A stretch of DNA of 6,924 nt from an uncultured Prevotellaceae bacterium. Its GTDB lineage: Bacteria > Bacteroidota > Bacteroidia > Bacteroidales > Muribaculaceae. Below, in pieces: positions 1 through 6,484 of the stretch. The notes beneath the pieces are model-generated. The model was not told the origin of the DNA. It saw nothing but the letters and a program-made list of their open reading frames with translations, and did no database searches. The translations under genes and the position numbers were made by a program. Location of the stretch: positions 1 through 6,924 of the forward strand of contig CALZFJ010000113.1 of the NCBI GenBank assembly GCA_945645715.1, read 5' to 3'. Within the stretch, counting starts at the first letter, position 1, and every line of letters starts with the position of its first letter.

Positions 1-682
1 AGTTTGTACTTGCCTTGCCCACATCGAGTGCACCGCCTTTCACATAGTAGCCAAAGTAGCTCGCCACGCTGCTCACCACGAAGGCAAAGAACAGCGACTT
101 GATGAGCGCATACCACACATACCAGCTGTTAAACTGGGTTTGAATTCCGTATATGTAGGTTGAAACAGGCACAAGTCCCGTCACTGCACACACCATATAG
201 CCTCCCCAAAGGCTGGTGAACATACTGAACACCACAAGCACATTGATAAACGTCACCATCGCCATCACCTTGGGCAGAACCAGGAAATTGGCTGAATTTA
301 CGCCCATTATCTCAAGGGCATCAATCTGCTCGGTTACGCGCATTGTGCCTATCTCTGATGCGATGTTCGACCCCACTTTTCCTGCCAATATCAAGCAAAG
401 TATCGACGAGGAGAACTCAAGCAGGATAATCTCGCGCGTGGCAAGTCCCACAGCGTAGCGCGGCATCAGCGGTGAGGTGGTATTGAGATACATCTGAATG
501 GTACACACCGCTCCGATAAAGATTGAGATTACTATCACGAGCGGAATCGAATCGATGCCGAGCTTCAGTATCTCATTCACATAGCGGCGGAAAAACTCCT
601 TCCATCTGTCGGGAAATGTGAAAACCCGGCTGATGAAGATGCAATAATTGCCAAATGACTTCAGTGATGATTGTATAATCAT
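1..682 (-). CDS. mlaE: MlaE-family lipid ABC transporter permease (3' end cut by window edge)
   Basis: This is the inner-membrane permease of an Mla/MCE-type ABC transporter, which with an MlaF ATPase and an MlaD (MCE) protein moves phospholipids between inner and outer membrane. I translated it by hand from the ATG at 682-680; 227 codons are visible and the frame is still open at base 1. The family is usually about 245-265 residues, so only some 20 C-terminal residues should be missing. Seen: an amphipathic N-terminal stretch with FPDRWKEFFRRYV (24-35), hydrophobic segments near 46-66, 87-103, 140-168 and 190-213, and the most conserved MlaE block, EFSSSILCLILAGKVGSNIA (89-108), followed by EIGTMRVTEQIDALEIMGV (110-128). 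That block corresponds to the cytoplasmic coupling region of the family. The visible end, GGALDVGKAST, is also typical. No Shine-Dalgarno is present upstream (AT-rich). It lies 74 bp downstream of thiL on the same strand. An mlaF-like ATPase gene is expected just beyond base 1, by inference only. Confidence 0.92.
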   Translation of the reverse strand, partial: MIIQSSLKSFGNYCIFISRVFTFPDRWKEFFRRYVNEILKLGIDSIPLVIVISIFIGAVCTIQMYLNTTSPLMPRYAVGLATREIILLEFSSSILCLILAGKVGSNIASEIGTMRVTEQIDALEIMGVNSANFLVLPKVMAMVTFINVLVVFSMFTSLWGGYMVCAVTGLVPVSTYIYGIQTQFNSWYVWYALIKSLFFAFVVSSVASYFGYYVKGGALDVGKASTN

Positions 683-756
683 ATTCTATTTGTCTATAAT
701 AATTCTTTACTATGAATCAAGCGAACAAGGCTAATACAGCGAGAGCCTTATGTTAG

Positions 757-1791
757 CTAAAATGCCGTCCAGCCCTGTGCACGAATGGGCAGCTCATTGC
801 CATCGCGGCTTTCAAGATAGCTGCCGAGTTCGGGCTTGGTGATGCGGCCTATGATGCGAGCCGTCTTCATCGCCGCCACCTTCTCGTGGTCGGCAAGCGT
901 CACGGTGAACAGCAGCTCATAGTCTTCGCCGCCATTGAGTGCAGCTGTCACGAGGTTCATGCCAAATTCCTCAGCCATCACTGCCGTCTGGTAGTCGATA
1001 GGAATGCGCTCCTCATACACACGGCAGCCCACACCGCTTTCCTTGCAGATGTGCAGCAGCTCCGACGAGAGTCCGTCGCTCACGTCCATCATGGCAGTAG
1101 GCTTCACTCCGATGCTACGAAGTTCTTCAATCACATCTCGGCGAGCTTCAGGCTTCAATTGGCGCTCGAGCAGATATTCACGCCCCTCAAATGCCGGGTG
1201 GAAATCGTCGCCCTGATGGTCTTTCGACACCACTCGCTCGCGCTCAAGCAGCTGCAAGCCCATATAGGCAGCTCCGAGGTCACCGCTCACGCAAATCAAG
1301 TCGGTGTCGCGTGCTCCGCTGCGATACACCACCTCTCCCCTCTCAGCCTCGCCTATGCAGGTGATGCTGATAAGCAGTCCGGTGACAGATGCCGAGGTGT
1401 CGCCTCCAACCAAATCCACTCCATAAATGCTGCAAGCCAGCTTAATGCCGGCATAAAGTTCCTCGATATGCTCCACGGTGAAGCGCTTCGACACTCCCAG
1501 CGACACGGTAATCTGTCGCGGAGTGCCGTTCATCGCATAAATGTCGGAGAAATTCACCACCGCAGCCTTGTAGCCAAGGTGCTTGAGCGGACAGTAGGTA
1601 AGGTCGAAGTGAATGCCTTCGAGTAGCAGGTCGGTGGTGACAAGCGTCTCCTTGTCGCCATATCGGAGCACTGCGGCATCATCGCCCACTGCCTTTATCG
1701 TCGATTCATTCTTTGAGGGTGCATCTTTTGTGAGATGGTCAATCAAGCCAAACTCTCCAAGCTGCGATATTTCGGTTTCTGTATTGCTCAT
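757..1791 (-). CDS. thiL: Thiamine-phosphate (thiamine monophosphate) kinase ThiL
   Basis: ThiL uses ATP to phosphorylate thiamine monophosphate to thiamine diphosphate, the active cofactor, in the last step of bacterial thiamine biosynthesis; it is cytoplasmic. The 344-residue product has normal length for this PurM/ThiL/SelD/HypE-type fold. Seen: GDDAAVL (36-42), VTTDLLLEGIHF (51-62), NFSDIYAMNGTPRQ (80-93), the metal/nucleotide-binding GGDTSAS (129-135), DVSDGLSSELLHI (236-248), and GGEDYELLFTV (287-297). The acidic residues expected to bind Mg and phosphate are all present, so it should be active. The ATG at 1791-1789 gives the usual N-terminus (short leader, then LGEFGLIDHL); the upstream sequence is AT-rich with no Shine-Dalgarno. 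The stop is TAG at 759-757. It starts 43 bp after lpxK with no promoter or terminator that I can see between them, so co-transcription with the envelope genes is likely. No TPP riboswitch is visible upstream, so thiamine control at this gene is not evident. Confidence 0.96.
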   Translation of the reverse strand: MSNTETEISQLGEFGLIDHLTKDAPSKNESTIKAVGDDAAVLRYGDKETLVTTDLLLEGIHFDLTYCPLKHLGYKAAVVNFSDIYAMNGTPRQITVSLGVSKRFTVEHIEELYAGIKLACSIYGVDLVGGDTSASVTGLLISITCIGEAERGEVVYRSGARDTDLICVSGDLGAAYMGLQLLERERVVSKDHQGDDFHPAFEGREYLLERQLKPEARRDVIEELRSIGVKPTAMMDVSDGLSSELLHICKESGVGCRVYEERIPIDYQTAVMAEEFGMNLVTAALNGGEDYELLFTVTLADHEKVAAMKTARIIGRITKPELGSYLESRDGNELPIRAQGWTAF

Positions 1792-1834
1792 GTGTCTTAA
1801 TTATAGTTGTGTGTCGGTGTGTTATCGTAAACAG

Positions 1835-2929
1835 TTATTTCTTTGCAAGAATCTTTTTCTTCAGCTCACCGATGAAGTCCTGCCCTGCCACCGGGTGGTC
1901 GAAGCTCACCTTAATTGGCACGTAGAAAGTACGGTCCTTCAGCTCGTGGGGGAAGTAGGGATTGTTTGCCATGCGCACTGCATCTTTCTCGGTGGTCACT
2001 ATGTATTTGCGGTTTCCGTCGAGCTTGGCAAAGCGGTTGGCAATCAGCTCGAAATCGAAGCGCGTGAAGTTGTGGTGATCGCCAAAGTGTATCACCTTAA
2101 ACATCGTCTTGAATGCCTTCAGGAAGCGAACAAAGGGCAGATGGTTGGCAATACCTGTGACAATGAGCAACGAATCGTTGCCATCGAGCTGCTGCAATGT
2201 GGGCACTGCGCTCACTCGCTCAGGGAACACGGGCATAAGGTTGTAGTATTGCACCACCGAGAAGAACAACTGCTGCGACGGGAACAGGTCGAGATGAGCC
2301 TTGAGCAGATTCAGCTCCATTGGCTTTATCTCGCGCGGACACTTGGTGACAACCACCATGTCGGCACGCAGTATGCCTCGCTTAGGCTCGCGCAGAGTGC
2401 CAAGTGGCAGCATACGGTCCTCATAGATGGGGCGCGAATACTCGGTGAGCACCACCGACACCTTTGGCTTCACATAGCGGTGCTGAAAGGCATCGTCGAG
2501 CACTATCACGTCGATTCTCGGGTCGAGTCGCAGCATCTCCTTGATGCCTTTGCGCCTGTTCTCACACACGGCAAGTGTGATGAAGCTGCCAAACTTGCGA
2601 TACACCTGATAGGCTTCATCGCCAAGGTCATTGGGCGTGAGCTTGTTGTTGGCGAGAATGAATCCGCTCGTCTGGCGCTTGTAGCCACGGCTGAGCACTC
2701 CCACACGGAAATCGTGGCTGAGTGCTTCCACAATATACTCTGTGTGCGGCGTTTTTCCCGTACCGCCGGCATTGAGGTTGCCCACCACCACCACAGGCAC
2801 ATCAAATTCCTCCTGCGGCAAGATGTGAAGGTCGAACATGCGGTTTCGCGCCACTACCACCATCTTGTAGAGGTAGCTTAGCGGCGTAAGCACGGCTTCT
2901 GCCAAGTATTTCACCCAAATATTGGCCAT
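1835..2929 (-). CDS. lpxK: Tetraacyldisaccharide 4'-kinase (lipid A biosynthesis)
   Basis: LpxK transfers phosphate from ATP to the 4' position of the tetraacylated disaccharide-1-phosphate, giving lipid IVA; it works at the cytoplasmic face of the inner membrane. The protein is 364 residues, close to the Bacteroidales norm. Seen: a hydrophobic N-terminal helix (about 9-27) that fits the family's membrane anchor; the P-loop GNLNAGGTGKTPHTEY (50-65); VLSRGYKR (78-85); GDEAYQ (103-108); VLDDAFQHR (143-151), where many LpxK have DDGFQH; LPLGTLREP (174-182); HFGDHHNFT (281-289) and TTEKDAVRM (312-320). Known catalytic elements (P-loop Lys/Thr, the Asp of DDxFQH, a late His in the GDHH segment) are all present. 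The ATG at 2929-2927 places the helix and P-loop correctly; it is preceded by an A-rich stretch, not a Shine-Dalgarno. It follows sppA by 36 bp. Its presence shows that the organism makes lipid A and so has a Gram-negative envelope. Confidence 0.97.
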   Translation of the reverse strand: MANIWVKYLAEAVLTPLSYLYKMVVVARNRMFDLHILPQEEFDVPVVVVGNLNAGGTGKTPHTEYIVEALSHDFRVGVLSRGYKRQTSGFILANNKLTPNDLGDEAYQVYRKFGSFITLAVCENRRKGIKEMLRLDPRIDVIVLDDAFQHRYVKPKVSVVLTEYSRPIYEDRMLPLGTLREPKRGILRADMVVVTKCPREIKPMELNLLKAHLDLFPSQQLFFSVVQYYNLMPVFPERVSAVPTLQQLDGNDSLLIVTGIANHLPFVRFLKAFKTMFKVIHFGDHHNFTRFDFELIANRFAKLDGNRKYIVTTEKDAVRMANNPYFPHELKDRTFYVPIKVSFDHPVAGQDFIGELKKKILAKK

Positions 2930-2965
2930 TTTCTTCGTTTAGCGTTGCTGTTGTGAGTTACGGTG

Positions 2966-4741
2966 TTATCTTATTTCAATCGGCTCCATGATGCACTGCA
3001 TCCGGTCGCGGCTCATGATTCTCTTGATTTCCTTGTGATACTGGTAGAGCACGCCAAGGTTCTCCTTGAGTGTTGCCTCAGCTCGCGCGTCGGCAAATTT
3101 CGAGATATACTTCATGAAGTTGTCCTCAATATCGGGCATCACGGTGATTTCGTAATCCTCACCGAGATTTGCCTTTCCTGCCACATATTTCACTGCCGAA
3201 TCAAGGTCGCCAAATTCATCGACGAGCTTCAGCTTGAGGGCTGTTGCTCCGTCCCACACACGACCCTCGGCAATTGCCTTGAGTGAGTCGATAGGCATAT
3301 TTCGGCCTGTGGCACAACGTGAGGTGAACAGTTCATAGAAATCGTTCACACCCTGCTGCAAACGCTCGCGCTGGAAAGGAGTGAGTCGCTTCATAGTGGT
3401 CATTGACGTATTCTGATTCGTGCTTACGCTGCAGAAATTCACGCCAAGCTTCTCTGTTGCGAGATTTTCAAAGCACGGAATCATGCCAAACACACCTATT
3501 GAGCCGGTAATGGTGGTAGGCTCCGCGAAGATGCGGTCGGCTCCACACGAGATATAGTAGCCGCCCGATGCTGCATATCCGCCCATCGACACGGCAAATG
3601 GCTTCTTGGCTTTCTTCACCTCTTCGAGAGCCGCCCAAATCTGCTCTGAGCCAAAGGCACTTCCTCCCGGAGAATTTACGCGAAGAACCACTGCCTTCAC
3701 GTCGTCGTCGTTTGCGGCATCTATGATGTTACGGGTGAGTTCGCCGGCATCTACGCCTTCGCCGCTATCCACAATCTCGCCCACTGCATAGAACACTGCT
3801 ACCTTGTTTTTCGAGCTTTTCTCCTTTTTAGCAGTTGCAGCCACCTCAGAAGGTGTAGCGAGTTTAAGGTCATCGTCCTTTTTCACGTCGGTGAGTTTGC
3901 GTAGCTTGTTTTCCATCTCATAGCGATAGCAAAGACCATCGGCAAGCTTCTTCTCTACAAACTGGTGTGCCTGCGAGAGTGACACAAGGCTGTCGGCATA
4001 CTGATTGATGTCGGCCGACGTAAGGTTGCGCGACATGGCGATATCGGCTACCAGGTTGCTCCAGATGCTGCCAAGGTAGCACTCTTGCTGCAGACGATTG
4101 GCATCGCTCATCTCATTGAGAATGTAAGGCTCAACGGCGCTCTTGAATGTTCCCACACGTATCACTTGCATCTCTATGCCAAGCTTGTCGAAAAGTGATT
4201 TCATGTAGGGCTGGAGCGATGTGAGTCCGGTCAGCTCGATTGCGCCAATGGTGTTGATGAAAACGCTGTCGGCAACCGACGCGATATAGTAGTCGCCCTG
4301 GCTGATATTGTCGCCATAGGCATAGACGAATTTCTTACTGGTCTTGAAGTCGGCAATTGCCTTGCGCAGCTCGGTGAGCGAAGCAAAGTCTCCCACAATT
4401 CCGTTACACTCGATATATACACCTTTCACGTTGTCGTTATCCTTAGCTGCACGGAGGGCTTTCACAAGCGTCACGAGCGACTGCGACTTGGTGTCTTGCC
4501 CCATACCCATGCCCATGAGGTCGCTCATGTAGTCCTTGGCGCCATCGCGCTCTGTAAGTTCGCCCGAGAGGTCGATGTGTAGAATTGAATTTTTCTCAAC
4601 CGATTTAGTTGGCTCTCCGAGGCTCGCCATTGCCCCTATAAAAGCGAAACTCATCACAACGGATAACACTGAGAACACTGTCAGCGCAAGCCATACGCCG
4701 ACAAACGAACCTAACACCGTGGTCCAAAACTTTTTCATCAT
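2966..4741 (-). CDS. sppA: Signal peptide peptidase SppA, long tandem-S49 form
   Basis: SppA is a membrane-anchored serine protease (MEROPS S49) that degrades cleaved signal peptides in the periplasm. I start it at ATG 4741-4739, giving 591 residues; a second ATG follows directly (4738-4736), and an in-frame TTG lies two codons upstream (4747-4745) but is a weaker choice. Seen: basic MMKKFW then a hydrophobic segment (about 7-38) as a signal anchor; a first S49 domain (about 90-240) with RVGTFKSAVEPY, whose Lys200 matches the catalytic Lys (E. coli Lys209); a charged, lysine-rich linker (about 286-312); and a second S49 domain (about 312-470) with RVNSPGGSAFGSE (354-366) and GGYAASGGYYIS (387-398), whose Ser392 matches the nucleophile (E. 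coli Ser409). Lys from the first half and Ser from the second is the expected E. coli-type arrangement, so it should be active. Length fits the 67-kDa type. It is the first gene after the ribosomal terminator and probably heads the sppA-lpxK-thiL-mlaE unit. Confidence 0.96.
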   Translation of the reverse strand: MMKKFWTTVLGSFVGVWLALTVFSVLSVVMSFAFIGAMASLGEPTKSVEKNSILHIDLSGELTERDGAKDYMSDLMGMGMGQDTKSQSLVTLVKALRAAKDNDNVKGVYIECNGIVGDFASLTELRKAIADFKTSKKFVYAYGDNISQGDYYIASVADSVFINTIGAIELTGLTSLQPYMKSLFDKLGIEMQVIRVGTFKSAVEPYILNEMSDANRLQQECYLGSIWSNLVADIAMSRNLTSADINQYADSLVSLSQAHQFVEKKLADGLCYRYEMENKLRKLTDVKKDDDLKLATPSEVAATAKKEKSSKNKVAVFYAVGEIVDSGEGVDAGELTRNIIDAANDDDVKAVVLRVNSPGGSAFGSEQIWAALEEVKKAKKPFAVSMGGYAASGGYYISCGADRIFAEPTTITGSIGVFGMIPCFENLATEKLGVNFCSVSTNQNTSMTTMKRLTPFQRERLQQGVNDFYELFTSRCATGRNMPIDSLKAIAEGRVWDGATALKLKLVDEFGDLDSAVKYVAGKANLGEDYEITVMPDIEDNFMKYISKFADARAEATLKENLGVLYQYHKEIKRIMSRDRMQCIMEPIEIR

Positions 4742-4790
4742 GACCAATATAATTTTTTACGTTGTTACTAATCAATTCTTTATCATTCTA

Positions 4791-4817
4791 CAAAATTACA
4801 TCATTATTTTCAAACAA
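4791..4817 (-). promoter_or_regulatory. Candidate Bacteroidetes-type promoter for sppA
   Basis: On the minus strand, bases 4798-4791 read TAATTTTG, an exact match to the Bacteroidetes primary-sigma -7 consensus TAnnTTTG. A TTG lies upstream at 4817-4815, 16 bp from the -7 box; this is shorter than the usual -33 spacing of about 19-21 bp, so the upstream element is doubtful. The surroundings are strongly AT-rich. Transcription would start near 4785 and leave a 5' leader of about 45 nt before the sppA ATG. It sits between the rplQ terminator and sppA, where a promoter is expected, and I found no other exact -7 match in this gap. This is a pattern match, not proof of activity. Confidence 0.5.
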
Positions 4818-4886
4818 TAAGCCATAAAAGCGATATTTTTTGCCATAATTTGTATAGAAAAGTACAATTATTGTCATTTAAGTGGC

Positions 4887-4932
4887 AAAAAAAGAAAACA
4901 GCACCCTCCGAACAATCGGAAAATGCTGTTTT
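4887..4932 (-). terminator. Intrinsic terminator closing the rpsD-rpoA-rplQ operon
   Basis: In the minus-strand transcript, the arm 4932-4916 pairs with 4911-4895 through 17 consecutive base pairs around a four-base loop (UUGU, 4915-4912). The pairs include three adjacent U-G wobbles in the middle of the stem. After one C (4894) comes a run of seven U (4893-4887). A long stem plus U-tract is a textbook Rho-independent terminator. It lies about 50 nt downstream of the rplQ stop. On the plus strand the wobble pairs become C-A mismatches, which supports minus-strand use. Confidence 0.9.
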
Positions 4933-4948
4933 TCTCTTATTTTCGCTT

Positions 4949-4966
4949 CCCGCAGTGCAATGCGGG
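4949..4966 (-). other. Small hairpin in the rplQ 3' untranslated region
   Basis: Bases 4949-4954 (CCCGCA) and 4961-4966 (TGCGGG) form a perfect 6-bp, GC-rich stem with a six-base loop. It lies between the rplQ stop codon (4984) and the intrinsic terminator. It has no U-tract of its own and so is not a terminator by itself. It may stabilise the 3' end of the ribosomal mRNA or be incidental. Confidence 0.4.
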
Positions 4967-4983
4967 TGAATGTGTCGAAAATA

Positions 4984-5469
4984 TTACTCTGCTGCCGGAG
5001 TCTCAGCTACAGGTGCCTCTGCAACGGGTGCTTCAGCTGCAGGCTTGCTGCTCTTGCGTGAGCGGCGAGTGCGAGTCTGCTTCTTCTCGGTCTTAGCCTT
5101 GAGCATGTTCTCATTGTAGTCAACGAGCTCAATGAAGCAAGTCTTGGCATTGTCACCGAGGCGGTTGCCGGTCTTGAGGATACGAGTGTAACCTCCTGGG
5201 CGATCAGCAATCTTCTGTGCTACTTCTGTGAAAAGCTCAGTAACAGCCTTTTTGTCCTGAAGATAGCTGAACACGAGGCGACGGTTAGCAGTCGAATCCT
5301 CCTTGGCACGGTTAATGATAGGCTCTGCAAAGATGCGAAGTGCCTTAGCCTTAGCCAAAGTGGTGAAAATTCTCTTGTGCATGATAAGAGAAATAGTCAT
5401 ATTCGACAGGAGGGCGTCGCGGTGAGCTTTCTTTCTTCCTAAGTGATTGAATTTCTTATTGTGTCTCAT
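4984..5469 (-). CDS. rplQ: 50S ribosomal protein L17 (bL17)
   Basis: bL17 is a structural protein of the large ribosomal subunit near the exit tunnel. The 161-residue product starts with the conserved MRHNKKFNHLGRKKAHRDAL (1-20) and LLSNM (20-24), and has the family signature RPGGYTRILKTGNRLGDNA (90-108) and CFIELVD (111-117). The core ends near residue 118. Beyond it is an extra tail: a very basic part (about 124-142, rich in K, R, S, T) and then a low-complexity Ala/Pro/Glu/Val part (143-161) made of imperfect APVAE units. Enterobacterial L17 is about 127 residues and lacks the acidic part; extended tails are common in Bacteroidota, as far as I recall. The ATG at 5469-5467 is fixed by the conserved N-terminus. 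It starts only 6 bp after the rpoA stop, without a Shine-Dalgarno, and is the last gene of the ribosomal alpha operon before the terminator. Confidence 0.98.
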   Translation of the reverse strand: MRHNKKFNHLGRKKAHRDALLSNMTISLIMHKRIFTTLAKAKALRIFAEPIINRAKEDSTANRRLVFSYLQDKKAVTELFTEVAQKIADRPGGYTRILKTGNRLGDNAKTCFIELVDYNENMLKAKTEKKQTRTRRSRKSSKPAAEAPVAEAPVAETPAAE

Positions 5470-5475
5470 CGTTTA

Positions 5476-6468
5476 TTACTCTTTATCTAATTTATACTTT
5501 GAAATATCCATTCCGAACGAGAGGTTCAGATTTGCAAGGAGTTCGTCAAGCTCGGTGAGCGACTTCTTTCCGAAGTTGCGGAACTTCAAGAGGTCGGTCT
5601 TGTTGAATACCACAAGCTCGCCAAGTGTTTCCACTTCAGCCGACTTGAGGCAGTTGAGTGCACGAACTGAAAGATCCATATCGACCAATTTTGTCTTCAG
5701 GAGCTGACGCATGTGGAGCACTTCCTCATCAAACTCTTCATTGCCCTCGCTCTCAGTTGTCTCAAGGGCGATCTTCTCATCAGAGAAGAGCATGAAGTGG
5801 TGGATAAGGATTTTTGCGGCTTCCTTGAGAGCATCCTTCGGCAGAATTGAGCCGTCGGTGGTGATTTCAAGTATAAGCTTCTCGTAGTCAGTCTTTTGTT
5901 CTACACGATAGTTCTCGATAGCGTACTTGACATTAACAATAGGAGTATAGATTGAATCGATAGCGATTACATCAACTGCATCGTTAGGATTCTGGTTCTC
6001 CTCTGCCGGCACGTAACCACGGCCCTTGTTGATGGTAAACTCCATCTGGAAGCCTGCGCTCGAATCGAGGTGGCAAATCTCCAGGTCGGGGTTGAGCACC
6101 TCAAAGCCTGTCAATACCTTGCTAATGTCACTGGCTCTAAACACATCCTGACCCGAAACTTTCACTGTGGCCTTCTCTGCCTCGGTATCCTCTACAATCT
6201 GCTTGAGGCGTACCTTCTTGAGGTTCAGGATGATGTTGGTTACATCTTCCTTAACGCCCGGGATTGTTGCGAATTCGTGTTGCACGCCATCGATGCGAAT
6301 CGAAGATATTGCAAAACCTTCGAGCGACGAAAGCAGGATGCGGCGCAAGGCATTACCTATGGTCACGCCATAACCCGGCTCCAGTGGACGGAACTCGAAC
6401 TTGCCGAAGAAGTTATCGGCTTCCAACATTAATACTTTGTCGGGTTTTTGAAATGCTAAAATAGCCAT
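5476..6468 (-). CDS. rpoA: DNA-directed RNA polymerase subunit alpha
   Basis: The alpha subunit dimerises to start RNA polymerase assembly and contacts promoter DNA and regulators through its C-terminal domain. The 330-residue protein is full length (E. coli 329). Seen: N-terminal domain (about 1-230) with the dimer-interface motif GNALRRILLSSLEG (38-51) and GVKEDVTNIILNLK (71-84); an acidic linker (about 238-250); and the C-terminal domain (about 255-318) with LSVRALNCLKSAEVETLGEL (266-285), where Arg269 matches E. coli Arg265 for UP-element binding, and FRNFGKKSLTEL (296-307), matching the Gly-Lys-Lys-Ser DNA-contact loop. The ATG at 6468-6466 gives the usual Bacteroidales N-terminus. It lies 16 bp after rpsD and 6 bp before rplQ, the standard bacterial alpha-operon order. 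No Shine-Dalgarno is visible upstream. Confidence 0.99.
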   Translation of the reverse strand: MAILAFQKPDKVLMLEADNFFGKFEFRPLEPGYGVTIGNALRRILLSSLEGFAISSIRIDGVQHEFATIPGVKEDVTNIILNLKKVRLKQIVEDTEAEKATVKVSGQDVFRASDISKVLTGFEVLNPDLEICHLDSSAGFQMEFTINKGRGYVPAEENQNPNDAVDVIAIDSIYTPIVNVKYAIENYRVEQKTDYEKLILEITTDGSILPKDALKEAAKILIHHFMLFSDEKIALETTESEGNEEFDEEVLHMRQLLKTKLVDMDLSVRALNCLKSAEVETLGELVVFNKTDLLKFRNFGKKSLTELDELLANLNLSFGMDISKYKLDKE

Positions 6469-6484
6469 GTAACGTTATCTTTTA

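Noticed and set aside
727..749. Inverted repeat AAGGCT/AGCCTT with an 11-base loop just after the thiL stop, considered as a terminator between thiL and mlaE.
   Set aside because: The stem has only 6 bp, the loop is large, and the minus-strand sequence after it has no U-tract, so it does not qualify as an intrinsic terminator.
886..1626. A 246-codon open frame on the plus strand opposite thiL.
   Set aside because: It is again in exact codon register with thiL, giving the same codon-usage shadow. No domain, no promoter, and the thiL motifs on the other strand are intact.
1792..1834. Search for a TPP riboswitch ahead of thiL.
   Set aside because: The 43-bp spacer is far too short for a THI element and I see none of its conserved sequence.
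1613..2881. A 422-codon open frame on the plus strand opposite lpxK, longer than lpxK itself and rich in histidine.
   Set aside because: Over lpxK its codons are exactly in register with the lpxK codons, so a stop can arise only where lpxK uses TTA, CTA (Leu) or TCA (Ser), which are rare in this codon usage. The translation has no recognisable domain, and lpxK is a clear full-length gene.
4864..4874. Perfect short dyad ACAAT-T-ATTGT upstream of the sppA promoter, considered as an operator.
   Set aside because: Eleven AT-rich bases are easily symmetric by chance, the site lies about 50 bp upstream of the candidate -33 element, and there is no second copy to support regulator binding.
4742..4983. 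Search of the 242-bp rplQ-sppA gap for a small RNA, tRNA or small ORF.
   Set aside because: Apart from the terminator, one small hairpin and the candidate promoter, the gap is AT-rich with no cloverleaf and no convincing coding sequence.
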